A stretch of DNA of 64,000 nt from Palsa-504 sp963767565 (GCA_963767565.1 CAVYEG010000013.1:186001-250000), one strand, 5' to 3'. Counted from the first letter of the stretch, positions 49,685 to 58,177 are shown. The notes: generated from the sequence alone by a model not told the origin. Made by a program: numbers and translations.

Positions 49685-50677
49685 TCAGCTGGACGTGGCG
49701 GCCAGCCAGGTGTCGACCTCGGCGTGCCAGCGGCGCTTGTCCTCGCCGGGGGCGAAGCAGGCGTCGAAGGAGTTCCTGGCCAGCACCGCGAGGGCTCCGG
49801 CGTTCATCTTGAACTCCTGGCGGACCGCCTCGAGGTTGGCGTCTACGTAGCCGCCGAAGTAGGCCGGGTCGTCGCTGTTCACGCAGGCCAGCAGGCCGGC
49901 CTCGAGCATGCCGGGCAGCACGTGCTGGCCCAGCGTGCCGACCACGCGCAGCGCCACGTTGGAAAGCGGGCACACGGTCAGCCCGATCCGCCGGTCGCGC
50001 AGTTCGGCGATCAGGCCCGCGTCCTCCATGGACCGGAACCCGTGGTCGACGCGCTCGACGTGCAGCAGGTCGATCGCCTCGCGCACGTAGTCCGGGCCGC
50101 CCTCCTCCCCCGCGTGCGCCACCAGCCGCAGTCCCTCGGCCGCGGCCATCAGGTACACCTCGGTGAACAGGGCAGGCGGGTAGCCCACCTCGGCCGAGTC
50201 GAGCCCGACACCGATGAACTTGTCCCGGAACGGCAGTGCGTCGCGCAGCGTCTGGCGGGCGGCATCGGCGCCCAGGTCGCGCAGGAAGCACAGGATCAGG
50301 TCGGCGGAGATCCCGTGCTCGGCCGCGCCGTCGGTCAGCGCGGCGCTCAGCCCGCCGAACACGGTCTGCAGCGGCACCCCGTTAGCCAGGTGCGTCTGCG
50401 GGTCGAAGAAGATCTCGGCCCGGCGCACCCCGGCCGCCGCGGCCCGGGCCAGGTAGGCACGGGCCAGGTCGTAGAAGTCCTGCTCCTGCCGCAGCACCCG
50501 GAGGTTGGCGTAATACGGGTCGAGGAAGGACTGCAGGCTGTCGAACTGGTAGGTGGCCCGCAGCTCGGCCACGTCGGTGCTGGGCAGGGCCACGTCGTTG
50601 CGGGCTGCCAGGCTGACCAGCAGCTCCGGCTCGAGCGTGCCTTCGATATGAACGTGCAGCTCGGCAACCGGCAGCAT
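49685..50677 (-). CDS. Adenine deaminase (adenosine deaminase superfamily)
   Basis: 330 residues from MLPVAELHVHIEGTLEPELL. Zinc and catalytic residues: HVHIEGTL, LVAHAGEEGG, VERVDHGFR and LACVNSDDPAYFGGY. The blocks FLDPYYANLRVLRQEQDFYD and FFDPQTHLANGV are characteristic of the adenine-deaminase branch rather than adenosine deaminase proper. Product: hypoxanthine from adenine, for purine salvage. The 253 bases between it and the preceding gene (49432-49684) contain nothing recognised. Confidence 0.88.
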   Translation of the reverse strand: MLPVAELHVHIEGTLEPELLVSLAARNDVALPSTDVAELRATYQFDSLQSFLDPYYANLRVLRQEQDFYDLARAYLARAAAAGVRRAEIFFDPQTHLANGVPLQTVFGGLSAALTDGAAEHGISADLILCFLRDLGADAARQTLRDALPFRDKFIGVGLDSAEVGYPPALFTEVYLMAAAEGLRLVAHAGEEGGPDYVREAIDLLHVERVDHGFRSMEDAGLIAELRDRRIGLTVCPLSNVALRVVGTLGQHVLPGMLEAGLLACVNSDDPAYFGGYVDANLEAVRQEFKMNAGALAVLARNSFDACFAPGEDKRRWHAEVDTWLAATSS

Positions 50678-50826
50678 GCGAGTCCCTTTCCCCGGCCAGG
50701 TCCCTGGCACCGATGAGTGCGAACTTATTGTTGCGTCATACCACGTAGGCGGTCGCGGATACCGGGTTGCCCCGGTTCGCTACCGTCACAGTAGGTTCGC
50801 GTACGGGGTGCACGGGAGGATGCTGC

Positions 50827-51888
50827 ATGTCACTAATCGACGATTCCATCGGCTTCAGCAGGGGCGGAGAGCGGCCGGCCATCTTGGTCGAGGACCTGAC
50901 CAAGTCGTTCGGCGACGTGCACGCGTTGCGCGGCATCGACCTGTCGGTGCCGCGCGGCACCGTGCTGGGCGTGCTCGGTCCCAACGGGGCGGGCAAGACG
51001 ACCGCGGTCCGGATCCTGACCACGCTGCTGCTGCCGGACGGCGGCCGGGCCGTGGTGGAGGGCCACGACGTGGTACGGGAAGCCGCCGCGGTCCGCCGGT
51101 CGATCGGGCTGGCCGGGCAGTCCGCCGCGATCCAGGAGGAGCTGACCGGCCGGGAGAACCTGGAGATCATCGGGCGGCTGTACCACCTGAGCTGGCCGCG
51201 GGCCCGCAGCCGGGCGGTAGAGCTGCTCGAGCAGTTCGGCCTGACCGATGCGGCCGACCGGGCGGCCAAGAACTACTCCGGCGGCATGCAGCGGCGGCTG
51301 GACCTGGCCGCCAGCCTGGTCGGGCGGCCGCGGGTGCTGTTCCTGGACGAGCCGACCACGGGCCTGGACCCGCGGTCGCGGCTGGGCATGTGGGACATCA
51401 TCCGGTCGCTGGTGGCCGACGGGACCACCCTGCTGCTCACCACCCAGTACCTGGACGAGGCGGACGAGCTGGCCAACGAGATCGTGGTCATCGACCACGG
51501 CCTGGTCATCGCCGCAGGCACGTCGGAAGAGCTGAAGGGCCGGATCGGCGGGGACGTGGTCGAGTTCACCGTGCCCGACCGTGACCGGGTGGCCGACGCC
51601 GTGGCCGCGATCGCCAAGATCGGCGAGGGCGAGCCGCACGCCGACCCGGAGACCGGCGTGGTCTACGTCGGCGTCGGGGGCCGCGGTTCTGACGCGCTGA
51701 TCGACGCGGTGCGCAGCCTGGACCAGGCCGCCATCCAGACCCACGGGCTGGGGCTGCGCCGGCCGTCGCTGGACGACGTGTTCCTGGCCCTGACCGGGCA
51801 CGCCGCCGAGGAAGAAGACCAGCCGGCCGGCCGCCGCCGCGGCCGCCGACGGGGAGGCAGGAAAGAGGATGCGGGGGCAATATCATGA
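50827..51888 (+). CDS. DrrA-like ABC transporter ATP-binding protein
   Basis: 353 residues from the ATG with GGGAGGA seven bases ahead. Walker A GVLGPNGAGKTTAVRILTTL, the daunorubicin-type loop IGLAGQSAAIQEELTGRENL, signature NYSGGMQRRLDLAASL, Walker B VLFLDEPTTGLDPRS and LLTTQYLDEADELA. The C-terminal DUF4162-type region ends GLRRPSLDDVFLALTGHAAE, followed by a very basic tail (RRRGRRRGGRKE). Such ATPases power export of drugs or lipids. It overlaps the permease by four bases. Confidence 0.94.
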   Translation: MSLIDDSIGFSRGGERPAILVEDLTKSFGDVHALRGIDLSVPRGTVLGVLGPNGAGKTTAVRILTTLLLPDGGRAVVEGHDVVREAAAVRRSIGLAGQSAAIQEELTGRENLEIIGRLYHLSWPRARSRAVELLEQFGLTDAADRAAKNYSGGMQRRLDLAASLVGRPRVLFLDEPTTGLDPRSRLGMWDIIRSLVADGTTLLLTTQYLDEADELANEIVVIDHGLVIAAGTSEELKGRIGGDVVEFTVPDRDRVADAVAAIAKIGEGEPHADPETGVVYVGVGGRGSDALIDAVRSLDQAAIQTHGLGLRRPSLDDVFLALTGHAAEEEDQPAGRRRGRRRGGRKEDAGAIS

Positions 51889-52709
51889 CCGCGATCGCTG
51901 AGCGCACGACGGCTGAGCCCGCGGGTGAGCCGGGCCTGGGCACCCGGTTCGGCTGGGCGGTGACCGACACGCTCACCATCACCCGGCGCAACCTGCTGGT
52001 CTGGATGCGGGTACCGGCCTACCTGGTGTTCACCGTGATCCAGCCGGTGATGTTCGTCCTGCTGTTCCGCTACGTCTTCGGCGGCGCGATCCCGGTGCAC
52101 ACTGTGGGCGGCTACGTCAACTTCCTGATGCCGGGGATTATCGCGCAGACGGCTGCGTTCGCCACGTTCGGCACGGCCATCGCGCTGGCCCAGGAGCTGA
52201 AGAAGGGCGTGATCGACCGGCTGCGGTCGATGCCGATGGCCCGTTCGGCGGTGCTGGCCGGGCGGCTGGTCGCCGACACCGGGCGGATGCTGGTGACCAT
52301 CCTGATCATCATCGCGGTGGGTTACGCGGTCGGTTTCCGGTTCAGCAACGGCTGGCTCGCCGCGGTGGCCATGGTCGTGCTGGCCACGGTGTTCGGCCTG
52401 GCCATCTGCTGCATCGCCGCCTACACCGGGCTGGCCATCGGCGACGAGGAGTCGGTGCAGGCCTTCGGGCTGATCTGGCTGTTCCCGCTGACGTTCCTGT
52501 CTTCGGCGTTCGTGCCGATCTCGACCATGCCGGGCTGGCTGCAGGCGTTCGCCAACAACCAGCCGGTCACCTTCGTCGTCGACACCATGCGCGCGCTGGC
52601 GCTGGGCGGTCCGGTCGCATCGAGCCTGTGGAAGAGCGCGATCTGGCTGGCGGGCATCTTCATCGTGTTCCTGCCGCTGGCCGTCCGCGCCTACCGGCGG
52701 GCCGCCTGA
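51885..52709 (+). CDS. DrrB-like ABC-2 permease
   Basis: 274 residues, six helices. TLTITRRNLLVWMRVPAYLV then FTVIQPVMFVLLFRYVFGGA is the typical start; GVIDRLRSMPMARSAVLAGR is the conserved ABC-2 motif, and FLSSAFVPISTMPGWLQAFA comes near the end. With DrrA-like ATPase it forms a drug- or lipid-type exporter. No biosynthetic cluster is adjacent, so the substrate is unknown. Confidence 0.93.
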   Translation: MTAIAERTTAEPAGEPGLGTRFGWAVTDTLTITRRNLLVWMRVPAYLVFTVIQPVMFVLLFRYVFGGAIPVHTVGGYVNFLMPGIIAQTAAFATFGTAIALAQELKKGVIDRLRSMPMARSAVLAGRLVADTGRMLVTILIIIAVGYAVGFRFSNGWLAAVAMVVLATVFGLAICCIAAYTGLAIGDEESVQAFGLIWLFPLTFLSSAFVPISTMPGWLQAFANNQPVTFVVDTMRALALGGPVASSLWKSAIWLAGIFIVFLPLAVRAYRRAA

Positions 52710-52715
52710 GCCTGC

Positions 52716-53229
52716 TCAGGCGTTCGCGGTCAGCCGTGCCGTGACCGGCCCGGCGGGCGTGTCCGAGATACCCAGGTACACGCAGGACCTTGCCCAGGCG
52801 GACCTGGTCGTCCAGGGCCCGCATCACCTCCTCGGGCGGCGTCAGATAGTCCCACGCGTGCAGCCACAGCACGTCGACATAGCCGGTCCGCAGCCGGCGC
52901 GGCGAGGCCTCGAGCGCCTGTACCAGGCTCTTGCGGTGATTGCCGCCCGCGTTGAGGTCGCCGTCGCGCAGGTTCAGGGAGTACTTGGTGCCGACCACGA
53001 AATGGTCCCGGTCGGCGGCAATCAGGTCGCCGAGGATGGCCTCGGCCGAGCCGTCGGTGTACTTGTTGGCCGTGTCGATCAGGGTGCCGCCGGCCTCGGC
53101 GAACAGCTCGAACTGCTTGGCGCTCTCGCCGGGCGAGGCGCCCCAGCCCCAGTCCGTGCCGAAGGTCATGGTGCCCAGGGCCACTTCGCTGACCCGCAAG
53201 CCGGAGTTGCCCAGCAGTGTGTAGCGCAT
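52716..53229 (-). pseudogene. Truncated, frameshifted aldo/keto reductase
   Basis: The N-terminal ~150 residues are good AKR sequence: MRYTLLGNSGLRVSEVALGT, GGTLIDTANKYTDGSAEAIL, HFVVGTKYSLN with the catalytic lysine, and YVDVLWLHAWDYLTPPEEVM. Near 52780 the frame changes: KVLRV continues one frame away as YLGISDTPAGPVTARLTANA and then stops. The second half of the TIM barrel is missing. So there is both a frameshift and loss of the 3' half, next to a metallo-beta-lactamase fragment. Confidence 0.72.
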
Positions 53230-53314
53230 CGTCAGCCCTCCCGTCCAGGTTGCTGACCGGGCTCGGCAGGCCCGGCTAGCTCGGCGGCGACGGCGTCGGC
53301 GCCGAGGCCGATCA

Positions 53315-53445
53315 GCCGGGCCGCCATGCCCGGGATACAGCGTGCGCAGGCCGGCGAGCTCGCCGGCCAGCACGTCGAGCACGGCCAGCCAGCGGCCCGA
53401 ATGGCCGCCGGCGGTGAACGGGTGCGGGCCGCTGAAGGCGAGGTC
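53315..53445 (-). pseudogene. Fragment of a metallo-beta-lactamase-fold protein
   Basis: In one minus-strand frame the peptide LAFSGPHPFTAGGHSGRWLA followed by VLDVLAGELAGLRTLYPGHG is typical of the C-terminal part of MBL-fold hydrolases (the PGHG holds a zinc ligand). No start, HxHxDH motif or upstream portion is present. It lies just before the truncated AKR gene and is best read as a leftover. Boundaries are approximate. Confidence 0.5.
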
Positions 53446-53501
53446 ACTTCGTCCGGGCCTGCCGCGACGCGGCCGCCGAGGGCTGACGGTGCTCCAGGAG
53501 A

Positions 53502-53897
53502 TCAGGGCTGGTGCGTGGCGAGCTGCTGGGCCATCAGCTCCATGAGCTTCTGCAGCCCGCGCAGGGGGCGTACCAGCACGGTAAAGCTGATCAGGCGGCC
53601 GTCGTCGTTCCAGCGCAGCATGTCGACGCCCTGGACGTAGGCGCCGTCGAGCTCGGCCTCGAACTCCAGCACCGCGCTGTTCTGGTCGTGCCATTGGCCG
53701 ATATACCGCAGCGAGGGACCCAGCACCGCGATCGCGCTGGTCAGGTAGTGCGTCGTGACCGCCTTGCCCTCCTGCGGGGCGAACACGGCCGGCGAGCGGA
53801 ACACCACGTCGTCGGCCAGCAGGTCATCCAGGAGGGCCGGGTTCCGCGACTCGACGACGGCGTGCCATGACCGCAGGGCAGCTGGTAGCTCGGGCAT
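53502..53897 (-). CDS. SnoaL-like / NTF2-fold protein
   Basis: 131 residues from MPELPAALRSWHAVVESRNP. The fold signature is clear: LLDDLLADDVVFRSPAVFAP, then SLRYIGQWHDQNSAVLEFEA and VDMLRWNDDGRLISFTVLVR. Binding or isomerase function cannot be told from sequence. It lies upstream of a decayed stretch on the same strand; the 270 bases after it hold only gene fragments. Confidence 0.82.
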   Translation of the reverse strand: MPELPAALRSWHAVVESRNPALLDDLLADDVVFRSPAVFAPQEGKAVTTHYLTSAIAVLGPSLRYIGQWHDQNSAVLEFEAELDGAYVQGVDMLRWNDDGRLISFTVLVRPLRGLQKLMELMAQQLATHQP

Positions 53898-53942
53898 GGC
53901 TGTACTCAACCCGAGGCGAAGGCAAACAGCAAGGTTCCACCC

Positions 53943-54116
53943 TTACGTGCCTGCTGAGGCCGGGACCGTTCGGCCCGCTGAATTGGGGTTTCGCGGCTCA
54001 TACCTGATGAACTTCTTGCAATCATCGCGGCCAAGGTCGCACAGCGCGTGGAACAGCGACCGCATGCCGAACCGGGGGATCGCCTCCCGCCACCATTCCG
54101 GGTCCTGCTCAGCCAT
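53943..54116 (-). CDS. Small protein of 57 residues, unknown
   Basis: ATG at 54116 preceded by AGGCGG, then MAEQDPEWWREAIPRFGMRS, LFHALCDLGRDDCKKFIRYE and a short P/S/G tail to TAA. It is below the usual length cut-off for gene calling. The sequence is not low in complexity and has balanced codon use. It starts 24 bases after the stop of a helix-hairpin-helix gene on the same strand, so the two may be one transcript. Confidence 0.45.
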   Translation of the reverse strand: MAEQDPEWWREAIPRFGMRSLFHALCDLGRDDCKKFIRYEPRNPNSAGRTVPASAGT

Positions 54117-54140
54117 CGTGCCGCCTGGCTGGTGTGGTGC

Positions 54141-54338
54141 TCAGCGGAGGGAGAGGCCGTGCTGCTCGAGCGCCTCCTGCAGCAGCCGGATGGCTTTCGG
54201 GCCCACGCCGTGCAGCTTCTTCAGCTCGGCGGCGGGCACGTCGGCCAGCTGCCGCAGCTCGGTGTACCCGGCCGCCGTCAGCGCCCTGGTGGCGGGCGCT
54301 CCGATGTTCCCGGGGAGGCCCTGGTCTGCTGCCGTCAT
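54141..54338 (-). CDS. Helix-hairpin-helix small DNA-binding protein
   Basis: 65 residues from MTAADQGLPGNIGAPATRAL; an ATG three codons earlier is also possible. AGYTELRQLADVPAAELKKL followed by HGVGPKAIRLLQEAL is a helix-hairpin-helix motif (hGVGPKA), as in the C-terminal domain of RNA polymerase alpha and in small actinobacterial DNA-binding proteins. It probably binds DNA without sequence preference; its role is unknown. Confidence 0.78.
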   Translation of the reverse strand: MTAADQGLPGNIGAPATRALTAAGYTELRQLADVPAAELKKLHGVGPKAIRLLQEALEQHGLSLR

Positions 54339-54395
54339 GGGCCGCATGATATCCGTGCGGTGGTGGCAAAGACCCGAGCGGGGCGGGAGCCGGTG

Positions 54396-54950
54396 ATGGC
54401 GGAAGACAGCGAAATCTCAGCCGGGAGGCCGCGTCCGGTGCTGGCCGGGCGGCTGGTCAGGCTCCGGCCGGGCGGGCCGGATGATGCCGCGCGGTTGCGC
54501 GCGATCCTGGCCGAGGAGTCCGTCTCCCGGTGGTGGGGCGAGCCGGATCCGCTGGCGGTGCTCGAGGCGGACATGCGGGGCGGCGACGATACGGTCCTGC
54601 TGGTGATGGAGATCGGCGGGCAGGTGGCCGGGGGCATCCAGTACGTCGAGGAGGACACTCCGATGTACCGGCATGCCGGGATCGATATCTTCCTGGCCGG
54701 CAGGTTCCAGGGTCAGGGCGCCGGCACCGAGGCGATCGGGCTGCTGGCCAGGTTCCTGTTCGAGGAGCGCGGCCATCACCGGATCACCATCGACCCGGCG
54801 GCGGCCAACGTCCAGGCCATCCGCAGCTACACCAAGGTAGGCTTCCGGCCCGTCGGCGTCATGCGCCAGTACGAGCGGGGCGGCGACGGCCAGTTCCATG
54901 ACGGCCTGCTGATGGACCTGCTCCGCGACGAGCTCACCTGGGATGGCTGA
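54396..54950 (+). CDS. GNAT acetyltransferase, AAC(6')-like
   Basis: 184 residues with GGGAG upstream of the ATG. LVRLRPGGPDDAARLRAILA, VSRWWGEPDPL, GIDIFLAGRFQGQGAGTEAI, HHRITIDPAAANVQAIRSYT and GFRPVGVMRQYERGGDGQFH are the order and wording seen in aminoglycoside 6'-N-acetyltransferase-type GNATs. Chromosomal members of this group often do not confer resistance, so a metabolic or self-protection role is equally possible. The next small gene overlaps its end by eight bases. Confidence 0.85.
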   Translation: MAEDSEISAGRPRPVLAGRLVRLRPGGPDDAARLRAILAEESVSRWWGEPDPLAVLEADMRGGDDTVLLVMEIGGQVAGGIQYVEEDTPMYRHAGIDIFLAGRFQGQGAGTEAIGLLARFLFEERGHHRITIDPAAANVQAIRSYTKVGFRPVGVMRQYERGGDGQFHDGLLMDLLRDELTWDG

Positions 54951-55224
54951 GCACGATCCCGCTGAGCACGGCGGGGCGGCGACCGGGCGGCTGGAAGAAG
55001 CTGTGCGCCGCCTGGCCGAGGTGACTGCGGGCCGGGAACGGCGCGGGCTGAGTCATGAGGACGCCGACGATGTGGCCGGGACCGCTGCCACCGATGACGC
55101 GATCGGCTTCAACCCGCTGCCGCTGCCGCGGGCCCTGCAGGAGCACGGCGCCGTGGTGGCGGTCATGGGCCAGGTGGCCGGCATCATGCAGGCTGCGGCC
55201 CTGGCTGGACTGCGGGCCCGGTGA
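54943..55224 (+). CDS. Small protein of 93 residues, unknown
   Basis: Begins MAEHDPAEHGGAATGRLEEA within the end of the acetyltransferase gene (8-base overlap), which suggests coupled translation. It is acidic in the first half (LSHEDADDVAGTAATDDAIG) and mildly hydrophobic at the end (AVVAVMGQVAGIMQAAALAG). No family recognised. The following MetE-like gene starts 35 bases on. Confidence 0.5.
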   Translation: MAEHDPAEHGGAATGRLEEAVRRLAEVTAGRERRGLSHEDADDVAGTAATDDAIGFNPLPLPRALQEHGAVVAVMGQVAGIMQAAALAGLRAR

Positions 55225-55259
55225 GTTTAATGGGACGTACGCGAAGGAAGGGGGCGGCG

Positions 55260-56324
55260 ATGGCGCCGCGGGTGAACAGTGAGCTGCTGCTGGTAGGGAG
55301 CCTGCCGGCGGACTCGGCCGGTTCGGCGCTTCGTACCGCGGCCGGGTTGTTCGGCGACCTGGTATTCGCGCTGCCTGACGGCGAGACCGGTCCCCGGGCG
55401 GCCTGGGTCGGCTACGAGCGGGAGCGGCTCGTCCGGCCGAACCCGGACGTCGTCGTGGTGCAGGAGACGGAGTCGCCGACCGGGATACCGCGGCACGCGT
55501 ACGAGACGCCGGTGTTCGGCATCCGTCCCGGTGTCACCGAACTGCACTGGGAGTCCTGGCCGCGCATCGACGACGCCATCGCCGGATACCAGGTGTTCGG
55601 CGCGCTGCGCCAGGCAGGTGTCATCCCGGCTCAGCTCCGGTTCCAGGTGGGGCTGCCGTTCCCGTCCAGCGCGCTGAACGGGTTCAAGGCCGACTTCGCC
55701 GCCGACTACCCGGTCGCGGAGCGGGCGTTCGAGGACCTGGTGGCCCGTGAGCTGCGGCGGCTGACCGAGGCCGTTCCGCCCGCGGACCTGGCGATCCAGT
55801 GGGACCTGGCCTACGAGACGCAGGACCTGGAACGGGTACTGGCCTGGGCGCCGGAGGGGGCATGGGAGCGGTTCGCCGGGCCGGTCACCCGGCTGACCAG
55901 GCTGATCCCGGAGGACGTCCTGGTCGGCTATCACCTGTGCTACGGGACGTTCCCGGAGTGGCCGATGTACGAGGCGCGCGACATGGCGTTGCTGGTGCGG
56001 ATGGCGAATTTCGCGGTGGCCAGCTCCGGGCGCCCGGTTGACTGGCTGCACCTGGCCGGGCCGCGCTACCTGCGCAGCGAGGACCGCAGCTTCTTCCGGC
56101 CGCTGGCCGACCTGGAGCCTGGCGATGCGCGGGTCTTCCTGGGCATCGTGCTGCCCATTGACGGGGCGGCCGGGCTACGGCGCAGGCAGGCGACGGCGTC
56201 GCGCTACCTGGCCGACTTCGGCGTCGCGATGTACTGCGGGTTCGGCCGCCAGCCCGGCGCGGACGGCACCGAGACCATGCGGGAGCATGCGGCCGTGGTC
56301 CGCGCCGTGCGCGGAGCCCGCTAG
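55260..56324 (+). CDS. MetE-like (cobalamin-independent methionine synthase C-terminal fold) protein
   Basis: 354 residues. The ATG at 55260 follows GGAAGGGGG; in-frame starts at 55221 and 55230 are less well placed. LLLVGSLPADSAGSALRTAA, FALPDGETGPRAAWVGYERE, ELHWESWPR, DLAIQWDLAYETQDLERVL, LVGYHLCYGTFPEWPM and FLGIVLPIDG outline a TIM barrel related to the URO-D/CIMS superfamily. The exact zinc ligands of MetE are not all obvious, so methionine synthesis is doubtful. It is likely a methyltransferase-like enzyme of unknown substrate. Confidence 0.7.
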   Translation: MAPRVNSELLLVGSLPADSAGSALRTAAGLFGDLVFALPDGETGPRAAWVGYERERLVRPNPDVVVVQETESPTGIPRHAYETPVFGIRPGVTELHWESWPRIDDAIAGYQVFGALRQAGVIPAQLRFQVGLPFPSSALNGFKADFAADYPVAERAFEDLVARELRRLTEAVPPADLAIQWDLAYETQDLERVLAWAPEGAWERFAGPVTRLTRLIPEDVLVGYHLCYGTFPEWPMYEARDMALLVRMANFAVASSGRPVDWLHLAGPRYLRSEDRSFFRPLADLEPGDARVFLGIVLPIDGAAGLRRRQATASRYLADFGVAMYCGFGRQPGADGTETMREHAAVVRAVRGAR

Positions 56325-56362
56325 CCTCTGGCCGCTGCTTGAATTCGCGTCCGCGCCTTCCG

Positions 56363-56710
56363 TCAGGAACGAGGCGGGGATGGGTGCCGGGGCTGGTAGA
56401 TGGGAAGTTCCGAGCCGTCCGGGAGGCGGATGGCGGCCAGAAGCCCCCAGCCCTGATCGGAGACATCCTGCGCGATCTCGGCGCCCTTTGCCTTGAGCTC
56501 GGTGAGGGTCGCGCTGATGTCGTCGCACATGAGGTAGAGCTCGTGACGGCGGTCGTCAGCGGGATGAACGGCAAGCTCGGCCGGCGGCAGGGCGAAGATA
56601 AGCCATCCTCCGCCCGCGTCTGCCGACTGCATGCCGAGGACGTCGGCGAAGAATGCGCGGACCTTGTCGGCTTGCGGGGAGAACACGATCGCATGCAATC
56701 CGGTGATCAT
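56363..56710 (-). CDS. VOC/glyoxalase-fold protein
   Basis: 115 residues: ITGLHAIVFSPQADKVRAFF, ADVLGMQSADAGGGWLIFAL, HELYLMCDDISATLTELKAK, GWGLLAAIRLPDGSELPIYQ. It is one VOC module with candidate metal ligands (H6, E57-like, E in GSELPIYQP). Such proteins are lyases, resistance proteins or binding proteins; nothing here decides among them. It converges on the MetE-like gene, and is divergent from a second VOC gene 123 bases away. Confidence 0.82.
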   Translation of the reverse strand: MITGLHAIVFSPQADKVRAFFADVLGMQSADAGGGWLIFALPPAELAVHPADDRRHELYLMCDDISATLTELKAKGAEIAQDVSDQGWGLLAAIRLPDGSELPIYQPRHPSPPRS

Positions 56711-56833
56711 CCCGCGATCCTAGCCGCGGCCGGGGGCCGGGCCCCGACGGGCCGGATCCGCGCGCGCATCGCGTTGTCAGGCCGTTGGCGAAAATCACTC
56801 GACAAGCCGCCCGCGGCCGGCCACAGTCGCAGG

Positions 56834-57220
56834 GTGGATATACGCATCCAGTGCCTGTGCATCGACAGCGGCGATCCGGCGAGCATCGCGTCGTTCTGGC
56901 AGTCGGCGCTCGGCTGGCGGCGCACGTCCGAGTCGGAAGATGAGGTTGTCCTCGAGCCGCCTGCGGGGAGCCCCGAGGATGGTGCCGCCCCTGACCTGCT
57001 TTTCCTGAGGGTTCCCGAGGGCAAGGTAGTCAAGAACCGGTTGCATCTGGACCTACGGCCTGGCGATCAGGCCGCCGAGGTCGCCCGGCTGGAAGCACTC
57101 GGCGCCCGCCGGGTGAGCATCGGCCAGGGCGAGGTCAGCTGGGTGGTCATGGCCGACCCGGATGGTAACGAGTTCGATGTGCTGCGGCCGCTCACGCCCG
57201 CTGAGCTAGCCGAGGGCTGA
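56834..57220 (+). CDS. VOC/glyoxalase-like protein
   Basis: 128 residues from GTG. IRIQCLCIDSGDPASIASFW, QSALGWRRTSESEDEVVLEP, KVVKNRLHLDLRPGDQAAEV, WVVMADPDGNEFDVLRPLTP: the glyoxalase-like PF18029 type common in actinobacteria, with a HLDL and NEFDVL end. Function is unknown; these are often called glyoxalase/bleomycin-resistance-like without evidence. No clear ribosome-binding site. Confidence 0.82.
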   Translation: MDIRIQCLCIDSGDPASIASFWQSALGWRRTSESEDEVVLEPPAGSPEDGAAPDLLFLRVPEGKVVKNRLHLDLRPGDQAAEVARLEALGARRVSIGQGEVSWVVMADPDGNEFDVLRPLTPAELAEG

Positions 57221-57424
57221 GGAGAGGCTCCCGTGTCCCTTACGCCTCGGTAGGTGCGAAGCCTTCAGATCAAAGGCCTCTTCCCGGACCGGGAAAAGCC
57301 CCTGGGCGTAACCGGCCGTCGGCGGGCCGACGGAGTTCGGCGATGGTGCGCTCGGCCCAGTCGAGGCTGGCGCGGTAGACGGCCGGCGAAGCCGGATCCG
57401 CTGTGCCGCGGCGCCCGGCCCCGT

Positions 57425-57476
57425 GCAGCGCCGGGCCGACGCGGTCCCGTGCTGCGCCGGGCCGACGCGGTCCCGT
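57425..57476. repeat. 26-bp tandem duplication
   Basis: Two copies of GC-A/T-GCGCCGGGCCGACGCGGTC-CCGT, at 57425-57450 and 57451-57476, differ at a single base (third position of the unit). It is a recent slip or duplication in non-coding DNA. Confidence 0.85.
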
Positions 57477-57687
57477 GCCGCGCACCAGTCCCGGCGGCAC
57501 CATTTACGCGGTTGATTTCGGTCCTGCGGTGGATTTTGGGTACTGGGTGAGCATGCCAAAGTAAGGTGAGTTTCCGGCGTGTCGCGACCGGCGGACACTA
57601 TGCGATCATTTACGGGGTTTGTTCGTAATTTGCGGTCGTCCGTGCCGTAGCCCGGGTGAGCTCCTGGTCCCGTCCCGGCCCCCTTGC

Positions 57688-57743
57688 CCATGATCGCGAA
57701 GGCTTTACTACGGTTTTTGATACCAAACCCTTCGCGATCATGG
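57688..57743. repeat. Long inverted repeat, family 1 copy B (15-bp arms)
   Basis: CCATGATCGCGAAGG (57688-57702) pairs perfectly with CCTTCGCGATCATGG (57729-57743). The loop contains a smaller stem (GGTTT at 57712-57716 with AAACC at 57725-57729, partly overlapping). The outer bases match copy A at 18344-18396 (CATGATCGCG). Confidence 0.75.
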
Positions 57744-58027
57744 AAACACCCAGCCCGGGGGACTGCGTGGCCAGGCGCGGGGCATTCAACCACATCCGGA
57801 CGCCCAGACACGCGAGAAGTCACCTTATTCCGGAACGCTTGCGGAATACCGCTAATCAACCGCAGAACGCGAATCAACCACAACAGTTTCCGGATCGCGG
57901 AAGACTGGGCCGCCTGCAGGCGGGCGCCTGCAGTCCCGGGACGACGCTGCCCGGCGGCGCCCTCGGCGCCGCCCGGACAGCGGGGTCGCCGGCGCCGACC
58001 GGACAGCGGGGTGGCATGGCGCCGAGG

Positions 58028-58177
58028 CTACTGCTGGGAGCGGCGAGGCCGGAACTTGATCCAGGCCAGGATGGCGATGGGCACCAGGATCCAGGGCGAG
58101 AACAACAGGTGCACGGCGAAGCCGAGGACAAGCAGGGCCACGACGGCGGCAAGGGCAAGGGCGATGATCCCGGGCAT
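58028..58177 (-). CDS. Small hydrophobic membrane protein
   Basis: 49 residues from MPGIIALALAAVVALLVLGF, continuing AVHLLFSPWILVPIAILAWI and ending KFRPRRSQQ. The start is chosen because the hydrophobic peptide begins there and GGAGA lies upstream; the frame is open 18 codons further. Two short membrane helices and a basic tail are evident. Similar short proteins are common in actinobacteria, with no known function. Confidence 0.65.
   Translation of the reverse strand: MPGIIALALAAVVALLVLGFAVHLLFSPWILVPIAILAWIKFRPRRSQQ

Larger units (their letters stand above)
57221..58027. other. 807-bp stretch without a convincing gene
   Basis: It holds a 26-bp tandem duplication (57425-57476) and a 15-bp-arm inverted repeat (57688-57743). 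Minus-strand frames of up to 225 codons cross it but are rich in R, P and G, cross the repeats, and show no domain. GC content swings, with AT-richer parts near 57540-57640 and 57830-57890. It looks like a repeat-rich spacer or an old, decayed locus. Confidence 0.5.

Noticed and set aside
57206..57883. A 225-codon minus-strand frame in the gene-free stretch
   Set aside because: It runs through a tandem duplication and an inverted repeat, has no recognisable domain, and its start lies within repeat-flanking DNA.
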